Assembly: GCA_017541975.1 (NCBI GenBank)
Contig: JAFXYB010000022.1
Location: 1-64,000 of the forward strand
Direction: 5' to 3'
Origin: a bacterium
Lineage (GTDB): Bacteria > Bacillota_I > Bacilli_A > Izemoplasmatales > UBA1188
DNA length: 64,000 bases
Both the position numbers and the translations under genes were made by a program. Shown here piece after piece: positions 1 to 8,322 of the stretch. Positions within the stretch are counted from its first letter, which is position 1, and each line of letters begins with the position of its first letter. The notes under the pieces are model-generated. The model searched no databases and had not been told where the DNA came from. It saw nothing but the letters and a program-made list of their open reading frames with translations.

Positions 1-381
1 CCAAAATATTTAAAGTATAAAGGTTTTGAAGTAGCAGATGAAGCTGATAATGGAATACAGTTATGGTACTTTCCATTTGATAAGAATGCATCAAAACCAA
101 TGTTTAAAGAATGTGCAAAACACCCACATATTGAAGAATCAGGCTATGTTTTATACTATACAAATCAATGTCCATTCAATGGAAAATATGTTCCTATTGT
201 AGAACAAACAGCTAAAGACAATAATATTCCATTTAAAGCAGTTCATATAAATAATAAGGAAGAAGCACAAAACGCTCCTACTCCTATAACTACATATGCA
301 TTATTTAAAGATGGAAAATATATCACTAATGAGCAAATGAATGATACAAAATTCTTAAAACTATATAATACTTTAAAATAA
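1..381 (+). CDS. GNAT/YoaP-type N-acetyltransferase, 3' part only
   Basis: The gene enters from outside the window; the open frame runs from base 1 to a TAA at 379-381 and gives about 126 C-terminal residues. The visible part matches the YoaP-like C-terminal domain found after a GNAT acetyltransferase domain. It shows a GYVLYYTNQCPF segment, then a thioredoxin-fold-like stretch ending in an APTPITTYALF-type strand and FKDGKYIT. The GNAT catalytic half would lie upstream and cannot be seen. In the family, acetyl-CoA is the acyl donor; the acceptor is not known. The internal ATG at base 100 is not the start, because homologous sequence continues upstream to base 1. Confidence 0.75.
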   Translation, partial: PKYLKYKGFEVADEADNGIQLWYFPFDKNASKPMFKECAKHPHIEESGYVLYYTNQCPFNGKYVPIVEQTAKDNNIPFKAVHINNKEEAQNAPTPITTYALFKDGKYITNEQMNDTKFLKLYNTLK

Positions 382-496
382 AATATCAGCATTACAATAG
401 TCGCACACTCTTAAAAATAGTGATTTATCAGCATTTATCAATACCACACCCATGTTGAATGTATTGTGACTTTATCGTTGAAACATTAAAGATATC

Positions 497-530
497 AAAA
501 AACACCTTAAGATATATCTTAGGTGTTTTT
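497..530 (+). terminator. Hairpin with T-run, probable terminator
   Basis: Left arm AAAAACACCTTAAGATA pairs with TATCTTAGGTGTTTTT with one bulged A. The right arm ends in five Ts. It stands about 115 bases after the acetyltransferase stop. The near-symmetry means it could also work on the opposite strand. Confidence 0.55.
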
Positions 531-597
531 ATTGGCAATAATATTGATTTAAAATCATATTTGTGATACAACTTTAGTAAATAAGAAGCATATAATC

Positions 598-939
598 GTG
601 AAGAAAAAATCTGAAATTCTTATCTATAATTTGCCTGACGGTAGTAGTAATGTTGAAATCTTATTAAATGAAAATGATATATGGATGACGCAAACAGCTT
701 TGTCGCAGTTGTTTCAAACTTCAACTCAAAATATTACAATGCATATAAAGAACATATATGAAGAAGGTGAACTTGAGGAATCTCGAACATGTAAGTTTGA
801 CTTACAAGTTCAAACTGAAGGAAAAAGACAAGTTAAAAAGAGAGGTGGCATAAAACCGCTTGATGAATCATTAGATTTGCATGGTTTTACTATTATAGGT
901 GTTACGGATTTCTTATTAAGATTTATAAAACAATTGTAA
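598..939 (+). pseudogene. RhuM-like N-terminal fragment fused to the tail of a DUF4143 ATPase gene
   Basis: Reading from GTG 598 gives 113 residues. Residues 1 to about 80 resemble the N-terminus of RhuM-like (virulence_RhuM) DNA-binding proteins, with an IWMTQTALSQLFQTSTQNIT helix-turn-helix-like region and a HIKNIYEEGEL segment. The sequence then switches to KPLDESLDLHGFTIIGVTDF, which is the C-terminus of the DUF4143 ATPase encoded at 2074-3381. The DNA of that tail and its 3' flank is duplicated (about 850-975 and 3299-3425). RhuM proteins are normally over 300 residues, so most of the gene is missing. A TATAAT at 591-596 lies only one base before the GTG, so the start is doubtful. I read this as a recombination relic rather than a working gene. 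Confidence 0.6.
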
Positions 940-1052
940 TATGTTACCATTGTACAATCAAGCCATGTTGAAGTTTTAACTGCTTTGAGGCGAATTTAGA
1001 TTTTTTGTAGAAAGGAATAGCAATATTTGTTTTATTATTGAGGAGGCTTTCA

Positions 1053-1490
1053 ATGAAGAAAAAACTGTTATTAGTTTTATCGTTGCTAATTATTATTTTC
1101 ATGACCTCATGCTCTAGTTCAAAGACATATTCTTTTAAAGAAGCTGTTGGTTTTGAAGTATCAAGTCTTAATTCTATTGTGGCTTCTGAAAGTGTTTATC
1201 AGAGCCTTGCTTGGCCAATATCAGATGAAGTATATGAATATCTAGATTGTAAATTTGTGAAGGTTAATTTCGATATAAATGCTGAATTTTTATCAACATG
1301 GCCACCATCAGAACTCAAAGATGATGCTTATGTGTTGCATACATATATAGAGGGACTAGATTCAGGTATAAATTTTTATATTAGTCATAACACAAGATAT
1401 ATGTATTTTAATGGTATTGATGGGACATATAGGTCAAAAAGCAAAATGCCAACAAAGCTTATTGATATTATTAAACAAAAAAATAATTAA
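1053..1490 (+). CDS. Small lipoprotein of unknown function
   Basis: This gene encodes 145 residues with a type II signal peptide: a short lysine-rich start, a hydrophobic stretch, and lipobox FMTSC with the lipid-accepting Cys at residue 20. The mature part has no family I recognise. It contains several aromatic residues and a HTYIEGLDSGINFYISHNTR region, and looks like a small beta-rich extracytoplasmic domain. I chose ATG 1053 because a GAGGAGG ribosome site at 1040-1046 precedes it by six bases. The upstream TTG at 1038 would overlap that site and spoil the signal peptide. It stands alone between the RhuM relic and the putative RNA. Confidence 0.7.
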   Translation: MKKKLLLVLSLLIIIFMTSCSSSKTYSFKEAVGFEVSSLNSIVASESVYQSLAWPISDEVYEYLDCKFVKVNFDINAEFLSTWPPSELKDDAYVLHTYIEGLDSGINFYISHNTRYMYFNGIDGTYRSKSKMPTKLIDIIKQKNN

Positions 1491-1499
1491 TTATTTGAT

Positions 1500-1665
1500 A
1501 TGTTCTCTGGAGGGGTGTACCAGCGAGCGATCGTCGATTCACGATGATACTCATATAAGACTTTTAACCTGAGAACAACAATTCTCAGGATAACACTCTT
1601 ATACAAGTATAAATATGTGGAAGCTGTCTGCCTTTTAACGAACCGGACTGAGAACACTAAATAAT
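1500..1665 (+). ncRNA. Candidate structured RNA, family not recognised
   Basis: This stretch has no gene but contains nested pairings. The ends pair (TGTTCTC near 1501 with GAGAACA near 1650). An inner hairpin has ATCGT/ACGAT. A long arm has TATAAGA with TCTTATA closing CCTGAGAA/TTCTCAGG around a CAACAA loop. It is more GC-rich than its surroundings, and a terminator hairpin follows at 1684-1715. About 165 nt with a closing stem and a long internal arm is the size and layout of 6S RNA, but I do not see enough conserved bases to name it. An AGGGGTGTACC segment near 1512 recalls a T-box but is in the wrong place for one. Confidence 0.4.
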
Positions 1666-1683
1666 AAAAAAGTTAAACATTAA

Positions 1684-1715
1684 AAAAGTTGAATTTCTAT
1701 TCAACTTTTTTAATT
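1684..1715 (+). terminator. Intrinsic terminator after the candidate RNA
   Basis: AAAAAGTTGAAT pairs with ATTCAACTTTTT around a short TTCT loop and ends in a T-run. It would end transcription of the candidate RNA or the lipoprotein mRNA. Confidence 0.65.
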
Positions 1716-1725
1716 AATATTTGGT

Positions 1726-1887
1726 GTGATTATTATAGGAACTCACTATGAAATTGGTGCAATTATATTTACTAATTACACTTCAACAGCAAAAAGATAT
1801 CATAAATGGAGAATCATTTCTAATTATTCTTTAGTTGTAATATCACTTACACTAATGGTTTTAACAACATTATTTATGTTTATTTAA
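1726..1887 (+). pseudogene. Short membrane-protein C-terminal remnant
   Basis: An open frame of 53 codons ends at the TAA at 1885-1887. It reads through a polar segment (THYEIGAIIFTNYTSTAKRY) into one strong hydrophobic helix ending MVLTTLFMFI. There is no ATG at its start and no ribosome site; only a GTG at 1726 is available, immediately after the terminator. It looks like the last transmembrane helix of a lost membrane protein, but I cannot name the family. Confidence 0.3.
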
Positions 1888-1951
1888 AATGATAGAATAA
1901 TAAGATTTTAAAAGGTACAATTAATCAAAACTCGAGTGGATTATTTCTTAA

Positions 1952-2064
1952 ATCGAAAAAAAAGTAGAATTCTACTAAAAAAGAGATTATAATTGTTGAC
2001 TATAATATGATGTTATGATAAAATACAATCGAAAAAAAAGTAGAATTCTACAAAAAAGGAGATT
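1952..2064 (+). repeat. Two 37-bp direct repeats containing a palindrome, flanking a promoter
   Basis: Units at 1952-1988 and 2028-2064 are nearly identical, each with a run of As, the palindrome GTAGAATTCTAC and an A-rich GAGATT end. The palindrome centres are about 76 bases apart. The first copy extends to 14 bp (1963-1976), the second is 12 bp (2040-2051). They sit just upstream of the -35 and just downstream of the -10 of the promoter at 1996-2024, which is where repressor operators are expected. Confidence 0.7.
1996..2024 (+). promoter_or_regulatory. Sigma-A-type promoter of the DUF4143 ATPase gene
   Basis: TTGACT (1996-2001), a 17-bp spacer, and TAAAAT (2019-2024) preceded by TG one base upstream (extended -10). 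Transcription would begin near 2031, inside the second palindromic repeat. The ribosome site AAAAGGAGAT follows at about 2055. Confidence 0.7.
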
Positions 2065-2073
2065 GTTTCATCA

Positions 2074-3381
2074 ATGATTAAGAGAGATAAATATTTAAAA
2101 CTATTAATTTCAGCAAGTAACAATGGATTTCCTAAAGTAATAACAGGTGTAAGAAGATGTGGTAAGTCTTATTTATTAAAAGATATATACAAACAATACT
2201 TATTAGAAAATGGTGTTAATGAAGATGATATATTTGTTTTAGAACTAGATGATGATAAAAATAGTTACTATAGAGACCCAATAAACTTGGGAGAATATGT
2301 TAGAGAATATTGCAAGGGTCATGATAAGTGTTATGTATTTCTGGATGAAATACAAAAAGTATATTCTATTGTTAACCCTGCATTGACTAATGGAAAACAT
2401 ATTATAGCCAAAAAAGAAGATATAGAAATTGTTTCATTTGTTGATGTAGTGCTGGGATTATCATATGAAAAGAACATAGACTTATATGTTACTGGTTCAA
2501 ACTCAAAGATGTTATCAAGTGATATTGTTACTGAATTTAGAGATAAAGCAACTAATATAAAATTATCCCCACTATCATTTGAAGAATTCTACAATTATGT
2601 TGGTGGTTCAAAGAGTGAAGCTGTTTACGAATATATGAGATATGGTGGAATGCCACTTGCGGTACTAAAAGAAGGCGAAGCAAAGAAAGAATATCTTAAA
2701 GGATTATTTGAAACAACATATTTTAAAGATATTATAGAACATAATAAGTTAGAAAAAACGGAGGCCCTTGATTCTTTGTGCAATATTATAAGTGAAGGTA
2801 CCGGGCACTTATTTAATTCGCAAAAAATAGCTGATACTTACAAAAGCGTAACAAAAGATAACATTGATAAAGATACGGTAAAAAAATACATCGATTTTTT
2901 TGTTGATGCGTTTATTTTAAGAGAAGCATCGAGATATGATGTTAAAGGTAATGTAGAAATAGGTGCACTTAGAAAATATTTCTTTATTGACAATGGATTG
3001 AGAAATGCAAGATTAAATTTTGCATATGATGATGAAGGCCAAATGCTTGAAAATATGGTCTATAATGAATTGGTTTATAATGGATATACTGTAAATGTTG
3101 GGGCATTTGAGAAAAAAGAAAAAGATAAAAATGGTAAGAGTATAAGTAAATCATATGAAATTGATTTTGTTGCGCAAAGAGGCATAAAAAAATATTATAT
3201 TCAAGTTGCAAATGATATATCTAATCTAGAAACAAAAACAAGAGAAGTTAAACCATTTATTGCCTTGAAGGACTCGATACAAAAGATAATAGTTATCAAT
3301 AAACCGCTTGATGAATCTTTAGATTTGCATGGCTTTACTGTGATTGGTGTTACAGATTTCCTATTAAGATTTATTAAATAG
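2074..3381 (+). CDS. ATP-binding protein, AAA_14/DUF4143 family
   Basis: This gene encodes 435 residues. An N-terminal P-loop ATPase domain has Walker A GVRRCGKS near residues 25-32 and Walker B-like CYVFLDEIQ near 90. It continues through the conserved GSNSKML sensor region and a LSFEEF-type segment. The C-terminal DUF4143 part carries an EIDFVAQ strand and then YYIQV, which resemble the core of a PD-(D/E)XK nuclease fold, although the usual second Glu is Gln. The biological role of the family is unknown; such genes are common in gut bacteria and often scattered or duplicated. The start has a GGAGAT site 10 bases upstream. The gene has its own promoter and paired operators, and its 3' end is duplicated inside the relic at 598-939. 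Confidence 0.85.
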   Translation: MIKRDKYLKLLISASNNGFPKVITGVRRCGKSYLLKDIYKQYLLENGVNEDDIFVLELDDDKNSYYRDPINLGEYVREYCKGHDKCYVFLDEIQKVYSIVNPALTNGKHIIAKKEDIEIVSFVDVVLGLSYEKNIDLYVTGSNSKMLSSDIVTEFRDKATNIKLSPLSFEEFYNYVGGSKSEAVYEYMRYGGMPLAVLKEGEAKKEYLKGLFETTYFKDIIEHNKLEKTEALDSLCNIISEGTGHLFNSQKIADTYKSVTKDNIDKDTVKKYIDFFVDAFILREASRYDVKGNVEIGALRKYFFIDNGLRNARLNFAYDDEGQMLENMVYNELVYNGYTVNVGAFEKKEKDKNGKSISKSYEIDFVAQRGIKKYYIQVANDISNLETKTREVKPFIALKDSIQKIIVINKPLDESLDLHGFTVIGVTDFLLRFIK

Positions 3382-3478
3382 TTGTAATATGTTACCATAG
3401 TACAATCAAGCCACGTTGAATGAATTGTTGGATTAGCTCTGTAAAAATATTCATTATAAAAGGTGATAGATAGATAAT

Positions 3479-4117
3479 ATGAAAAAAACTAAAGAAGAAA
3501 AGAAAAAAATTGGTGAAAAAAAGAAATTAAAAAGAATGACCTTTTTAACTTCTTTGATAACTTTGATAAGCTTTTTATATAAAGCAGGACTTGGCATTTG
3601 GACCACATCACTAGTATTGATAATTGCATCAATATCAACACTAATGGTGTTTATATGTAAAATTGTATTTGTTAGAAACGTTCTGGCAACCCGTGATAAA
3701 AAGAAAAAAGCATATTTAATAATGACGTTATCAATACTTATATATGCTTTAATCTTTATTGCTTTTGTAGTATTAAAAGTTAATGGCATAGATATTTCTA
3801 ATGATAAGACTTATGAAGGATGGTTAGGCTCATTATTAATACTATTCATGCTAATAATGTTCATATTGTCTTGTAAGAACCTACATGGTGCTTTAGAAAA
3901 AACCGATATTATGGTAATTGGTTTAAAAGAGATGACATTTGTTTCTGCTTTAGCTGATTTAGTAATAATCGAAGAATTCATCTCACGTATTATCTTAGAA
4001 TATAAAGAAATAGAAGTATTAGTATTTATTAATTCATACTTTTCACTAGCAGTAGGAATACTGATGATAATTGTTGGTATTATAATGTTAATTAGATTTT
4101 TTAAGTACGAAGCATAA
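3479..4117 (+). CDS. Multi-pass membrane protein, unknown function
   Basis: This gene encodes 212 residues. A very lysine-rich N-terminus (about residues 1-20) is followed by about six hydrophobic helices. Between the fourth and fifth helices is a polar loop (CKNLHGALEKTDIMVIGLKE). No enzymatic motif is visible and I do not recognise the family. An AAGGTGAT ribosome site lies about 13 bases before the ATG. The gene is followed after 75 bases by the AlkD-like gene. It could be a small integral membrane sensor or accessory protein, but nothing in the sequence decides this. Confidence 0.6.
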   Translation: MKKTKEEKKKIGEKKKLKRMTFLTSLITLISFLYKAGLGIWTTSLVLIIASISTLMVFICKIVFVRNVLATRDKKKKAYLIMTLSILIYALIFIAFVVLKVNGIDISNDKTYEGWLGSLLILFMLIMFILSCKNLHGALEKTDIMVIGLKEMTFVSALADLVIIEEFISRIILEYKEIEVLVFINSYFSLAVGILMIIVGIIMLIRFFKYEA

Positions 4118-4192
4118 AAAAGAAGAATTAAAACGGTAAGAAAAAATGGATAATACAAAAACACGTTTACAAAATCTTAATGAGGAAAGTAT

Positions 4193-4867
4193 ATGAAAAT
4201 TATTAAAGAGGAACTTCTTAAACATAAAGATATTAAATATAAGGAATTCCAAGTTAAACTAATTCCTAATATTTCAGCAGATACAATAATTGGCATTAGA
4301 ACCAATGATTTAAGAAACATTGCAAAAGACATATTTATGAGTGATTATAGAGATTTATTTTTAAGTGAAATACCTCATGAATATTTTGAAGAAAACTTAC
4401 TACATATGTTTATAATTTCATCATTTAAAGATTTTGATACATGTGTTAAATATATAGATGCCTTTTTGCCTTATGTTGATTCTTGGCCTGTATCTGATCA
4501 AGCATCTCCAAAAGTATTTAAAAAGAACCATGAAAAGTTACTTCCATACATCAAAAAATGGATTTCATCAAACCATGTATATACTATTCGCTTTGGAATT
4601 AGAATGTTAATGAATGAATTCTTAGAGGAAGACTTTAAAGAAGAATACTTAGAATTAGTATCAAAAATAAATGGTGATGATTATTATCTCAAAATGATGA
4701 TTGCTTGGTATTTCGCGACTGCACTTTCTAAACAGTATGATGCAACAATCTCGTATATAGAAAACCACAAATTAGATGATTGGATTCATAAAAAGACTAT
4801 TCAAAAGGCAATTGAAAGTTTTAGAGTAAAAGATGAGAATAAGGAATATTTAAAGAGCCTTAGATAG
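4193..4867 (+). CDS. DNA alkylation repair protein, AlkD-like
   Basis: This gene encodes 224 residues, the usual size for the family, built of HEAT-like helical repeats. AlkD removes bulky or cationic alkylated purines from DNA using Trp, Asp, Arg and Trp side chains that contact the DNA backbone. In this protein a Trp-98/Asp-102 pair (SWPVSDQ) has the same four-residue spacing as the Trp/Asp pair of Bacillus cereus AlkD. Arg-133 or Arg-137 (TIRFGIRML) and Trp-172 (IAWYF) are good candidates for the other two. The fold and active residues therefore look intact. A GAGGAAAG ribosome site precedes the ATG. The next gene begins seven bases after the stop, so the two are probably co-transcribed. 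Confidence 0.85.
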   Translation: MKIIKEELLKHKDIKYKEFQVKLIPNISADTIIGIRTNDLRNIAKDIFMSDYRDLFLSEIPHEYFEENLLHMFIISSFKDFDTCVKYIDAFLPYVDSWPVSDQASPKVFKKNHEKLLPYIKKWISSNHVYTIRFGIRMLMNEFLEEDFKEEYLELVSKINGDDYYLKMMIAWYFATALSKQYDATISYIENHKLDDWIHKKTIQKAIESFRVKDENKEYLKSLR

Positions 4868-4874
4868 GAGGAAT

Positions 4875-5630
4875 ATGGATACAAAACTATATGATATGAT
4901 ATTTAAACGTAAATCATTTCACCTATTTAGGAACATAGGTGATGAACATATATCTTCTTCTTTATTAAAAGAAATAGAAGAAGCATTTTTAACGTTTAAA
5001 CCTCTAGACGATTCAATTAAAGTTAAGATTAAAATAACTAAAGATGATACCACATGTAAAAGGGGACAAGAATACTGCATTCTTATGTATTCAGAAAAGA
5101 AAGAAAACTATCTTCAAAACATTGGATATCTTGGTGAACAGTTAGATTTATATCTAGTATCTAAAGGAATCGCAAGTTTATGGTTTGGAATAGGCAAGCC
5201 AAAGAATGATAAAACCTTAGATAATCTAGATTATGTAATAATGATTGCGATTAAAAAGATCGATTCAGAAAACAACTTTAGAAAAGATATGTTTAAAAGT
5301 AAAAGAAAAGAAGTATCTGATATATGGCGTGGCGATTACTATAAGGATATTGCGAATATTGTTAGATTTACTCCAAGTGCTTGTAACTCTCAACCATGGT
5401 TTGTAGAATCTGATTCAAATGAATTAAAAATATATAGAAAAAGAAAACTTGGAAGGGTTGGAATAATGCCTAAAAATGCAGCCATATATTACAATCAAAT
5501 AGATATGGGAATTTTCCTATGTTTTCTTGAATTATGTTTAGAACACAATAGTATTAAATATAAAAGAGAATTATTTGTTGAAGAAAATCATGAAAGTGAA
5601 TACAATCTAACTGCGAAATATAATTTATAA
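4875..5630 (+). CDS. Nitroreductase family protein
   Basis: This gene encodes 251 residues with two nitroreductase-like half domains, as in the putative TM-nitroreductase group (PF14512-like). The N-terminal part has the typical RKSFHLF start and SSLLKEIEEAF helix. The second half holds RFTPSACNSQPWFV, the family's FMN-binding PSACNSQPW segment. The end has MGIFLCFLELC as the dimer helix. Members use FMN and NAD(P)H to reduce nitro or related compounds; the natural substrate is unknown. A TAGGAGGAAT ribosome site overlaps the stop of the AlkD-like gene, which supports co-expression of the two as a stress-response pair (inference). Confidence 0.8.
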   Translation: MDTKLYDMIFKRKSFHLFRNIGDEHISSSLLKEIEEAFLTFKPLDDSIKVKIKITKDDTTCKRGQEYCILMYSEKKENYLQNIGYLGEQLDLYLVSKGIASLWFGIGKPKNDKTLDNLDYVIMIAIKKIDSENNFRKDMFKSKRKEVSDIWRGDYYKDIANIVRFTPSACNSQPWFVESDSNELKIYRKRKLGRVGIMPKNAAIYYNQIDMGIFLCFLELCLEHNSIKYKRELFVEENHESEYNLTAKYNL

Positions 5631-5649
5631 TAAATTTAAAAAAAATAAT

Positions 5650-6426
5650 ATGTACAAAGTATTAAATGAATTATTGAAAGATAAAACTGGTGATGTAACG
5701 TTTAATTGTTTTGGCTTACATCACATAATATATATAGTTTTAGGTATGCTGTTTTTAGTATTATTAATTATTTTAATTAATAAAAAACAGGATAAGAAAG
5801 AGACAATCATAAATATCGTATTAGATGTTGCATTAGGATTATATATTTTAGATTTCTTTTTAATGCCTCTTGCCTATGGTGAGATAGATATTGAAAAGCT
5901 TCCATTCCATGCCTGTACATGTATGTGTGTGATGTCTTTCTTAAGTAGAAGAATCAAATGGTTATCTAAATATAAGAATGCATTCGCAATGTTAGGTCTA
6001 ATATCAAATATGGTGTATTTCTTTTACCCAGCCGGAGTAATGTGGTATCAAGTCAGTCCATTCTGTTATAGGGTTATTCAAACATTATTGTATCATTATG
6101 TAATGATGGTATATGGTATTTTAGTACTAGCTTATGAACGCACTGAATTAAGTTTCAAAGATATACTATATGATATAATTATCATAGTAACAATGACAAT
6201 ATGGGCGTTAATCGGTAACCTAGCTTACAATAATATCCAAGATTCAGGAAGAATCATCAACTGGTTCTTTGTTGTAAAAGATCCATTTGGATTAATTGAT
6301 TTAAATATATCTAAATTTATTATGCCTTTTATTACACCAATTGCATTCATAATTGTCACAATATGTATTTATACATTTATAATATTAATTAGAAAAATAA
6401 AAACATCTCATGCTTACATAGGATAA
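5650..6426 (+). CDS. YwaF/TMEM164-like membrane protein
   Basis: This gene encodes 258 residues with about seven transmembrane helices. A LPFHACTCM segment near residue 90 resembles the conserved PLHxC-type motif of the TMEM164/YwaF family. That family has no clearly established role in bacteria; its animal relative has been linked to lipid acyl transfer. A DPFGLIDLN loop lies between the last two helices. The start at 5650 follows the nitroreductase stop by 19 bases and has no clear ribosome site, so it may depend on translation of the upstream gene. The family call rests on motif resemblance only. Confidence 0.5.
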   Translation: MYKVLNELLKDKTGDVTFNCFGLHHIIYIVLGMLFLVLLIILINKKQDKKETIINIVLDVALGLYILDFFLMPLAYGEIDIEKLPFHACTCMCVMSFLSRRIKWLSKYKNAFAMLGLISNMVYFFYPAGVMWYQVSPFCYRVIQTLLYHYVMMVYGILVLAYERTELSFKDILYDIIIIVTMTIWALIGNLAYNNIQDSGRIINWFFVVKDPFGLIDLNISKFIMPFITPIAFIIVTICIYTFIILIRKIKTSHAYIG

Positions 6427-6496
6427 TATGGTGAAGAAAGCATAGAATCGATTGAAAATATTCGTAACGAAAGCAAATAGAAAGGATTATTAATAT

Positions 6497-7690
6497 ATGA
6501 AATCACTTCGTAATTTATATAAAATTGGTCATGGCCCTTCCTCAAGCCACACAATGGGTCCTGCAAAAGCTTGCAAGATAATGCTTGATAGTTTTCCCGA
6601 TGCCTTATCTTTTAAAGTAACACTCTATGGTTCTTTAGCACTCACAGGAAAAGGGCACTTAACCGATAAAGTTATCGAATCAACATTTGCCCCTAAAAAA
6701 GTTGAAATTGTTTTTGATTATCTCACTTATTGTTCTTATCACTCAAACACTTTAGATATAATCGCTGTTATGCCTGATGGTAGTGAAAAAACGGAAAGAT
6801 TCTATTCAATCGGTGGTGGTTCACTAGAAGTAAAGGGTGGCAAAAATTATTTAGAAGAAGATGTTTATAAGGAAAACAATTTCAAACAAATAAAAGAATA
6901 TTGCAATAAAAGAAAAATGAACCTTGTTGATTATGTAGTTGAAAATGAAGGTTCAGAAATATATGAATATATTGAAGAAATATATAATCAAATGGAAAAA
7001 ACAATTGAAGAAGGGCTAAAAAAAGAAGGATTGTTACCTGGAAAACTTGGTGTTAAACGAAAAGCAAAGAAAATTTTAGAAACCCCTCTTTCAGATCAAA
7101 ATATGGAATACATACGTAAAGTATACGCATATGCATATGCAACGAGTGAAGAAAACGCAAGTGGTGGTATCGTTGTAACTGCTCCAACATGTGGATCTTC
7201 AGGACTTATTCCAAGCCTTATATTTGCTGCTAAAGACCAATATGGTTTTTCTAAAGAAAGACTAATGAATGCTCTATTAGTTGCATCAATTTTTGGCAAC
7301 GTTGTTAAACAAAATGCTTCAATTAGTGGAGCTGAGGCAGGATGCCAAGCAGAAGTTGGTGTTGCTTGTTCAATGGGTGCTGCCGCTTATGCTTATCTAC
7401 TTGGTGCTTCAACTCATCAAATAGAAGTAGCAGCTGAAATTGCTTTAGAACATCATTTAGGTTTAACTTGTGACCCAGTGCTAGGTTATGTTCAAATACC
7501 ATGTATAGAACGAAATGCCGTTTGTGCCCTAAGAGCAATCAATGCTGCAGAACTTGCCATATTCATTGATTCTGAAAACAAAGTATCATTCGATATGGTT
7601 GTTGAAACAATGCTTCAAACTGGCCGTGATTTAAAAGAAGGTTATAAGGAAACATCTCTCGGCGGTTTGGCAAAAGAATTTAAAGACTAA
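6497..7690 (+). CDS. sdaA: L-serine dehydratase, iron-sulfur type, single chain
   Basis: This enzyme converts L-serine to pyruvate and ammonia with a [4Fe-4S] cluster. The 397-residue chain has the beta domain first (GHGPSSSHTMGP near residue 12, GSLALTGKGH near 46) and then the alpha domain (TAPTCGSSG near 229). Cys-283 (EAGCQAE), Cys-325 (LTCDPV) and Cys-336 (IPCIERN) have exactly the 42- and 11-residue spacing of the cluster ligands in the Legionella enzyme. Many Bacilli split these domains into two genes; here they are fused. An AAAGGA site precedes the ATG. The upstream 70 bases show no clear promoter. Serine breakdown fits an amino-acid or peptide-fermenting life, in line with the peptide importer later in the window. 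Confidence 0.93.
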   Translation: MKSLRNLYKIGHGPSSSHTMGPAKACKIMLDSFPDALSFKVTLYGSLALTGKGHLTDKVIESTFAPKKVEIVFDYLTYCSYHSNTLDIIAVMPDGSEKTERFYSIGGGSLEVKGGKNYLEEDVYKENNFKQIKEYCNKRKMNLVDYVVENEGSEIYEYIEEIYNQMEKTIEEGLKKEGLLPGKLGVKRKAKKILETPLSDQNMEYIRKVYAYAYATSEENASGGIVVTAPTCGSSGLIPSLIFAAKDQYGFSKERLMNALLVASIFGNVVKQNASISGAEAGCQAEVGVACSMGAAAYAYLLGASTHQIEVAAEIALEHHLGLTCDPVLGYVQIPCIERNAVCALRAINAAELAIFIDSENKVSFDMVVETMLQTGRDLKEGYKETSLGGLAKEFKD

Positions 7691-7739
7691 AACATACTTA
7701 AAATATATAAAAATTTTGTCTAAAAAGGAGTATTAAAAA

Positions 7740-8210
7740 ATGACAAAAACAAACAATAAAAATTTTTGGACTGCAGTAGTTCTTATTGCATTCGGCTTGG
7801 CACTTGCTCTTGGAGGTATTGGTGCTGCAAGAAACATCGCTAATATTTTAATCACAGTTATCGGTGTAGTTTTAATCGCTTATGGAATTGTTAGCATTCT
7901 ATCTTTGGGATTAATGTTGGTAGGAATAATTGAGATTGTAATCGGTGTAATAATAATTATATTTAGCTGGACAATATTATGGATTGCACTACTCATTTTA
8001 GGAATTGCTCTTGTTGTATATGGACTTAGAGGACTAGCTTCCAACAAAAAAGCATACTTCTTATCATCACTATTACAATTAGTTGCTGGTATACTAGTAT
8101 TACTCGTTTCGTTTGGAAATCATTTTGCTTGGGAATTTGTAAATGTTTTATACATCATCGCAGGCATATTAATGATTGTAGATGGCGTACTTATCCTTGC
8201 AAACAAATAG
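7740..8210 (+). CDS. DUF308/HdeD-like membrane protein
   Basis: This gene encodes 156 residues that are almost wholly hydrophobic, with about five to six short helices rich in Gly, Ile and Val. Its paired IAFGLALALGG-type and IAGILMIVDGVLIL-type helices are typical of DUF308/HdeD-like proteins. Members are small integral membrane proteins, some linked to acid stress in enterobacteria. The function here is not known. An AAAAGGAGTA ribosome site lies eight bases before the ATG. A terminator follows, so the gene ends this block. Confidence 0.6.
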   Translation: MTKTNNKNFWTAVVLIAFGLALALGGIGAARNIANILITVIGVVLIAYGIVSILSLGLMLVGIIEIVIGVIIIIFSWTILWIALLILGIALVVYGLRGLASNKKAYFLSSLLQLVAGILVLLVSFGNHFAWEFVNVLYIIAGILMIVDGVLILANK

Positions 8211-8268
8211 AATCAGATAGATTATTTATTAACAAAATTCAAAGATTATACAAACTGTTTATTTTTTG

Positions 8269-8293
8269 CCACTAGCACCCACTAGTGGTTTTT
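8269..8293 (+). terminator. Intrinsic terminator
   Basis: CCACTAG pairs with CTAGTGG around a short loop and is followed by five Ts. It ends the block before the giant surface-protein gene. Confidence 0.75.
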
Positions 8294-8322
8294 ATATGCA
8301 AAAAATTTAAAATTTTTTAGAA

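Noticed and set aside
598-939. Intact small DNA-binding protein
   Set aside because: The N-terminal likeness to RhuM stops abruptly and the C-terminus is a copied ATPase tail. The GTG start is almost at the predicted transcription start and has no ribosome site.
1510-1530. T-box riboswitch suggested by AGGGGTGTACC
   Set aside because: The motif lies at the start of the structured region, not before the terminator. There is no upstream specifier stem, and no amino-acid gene follows.
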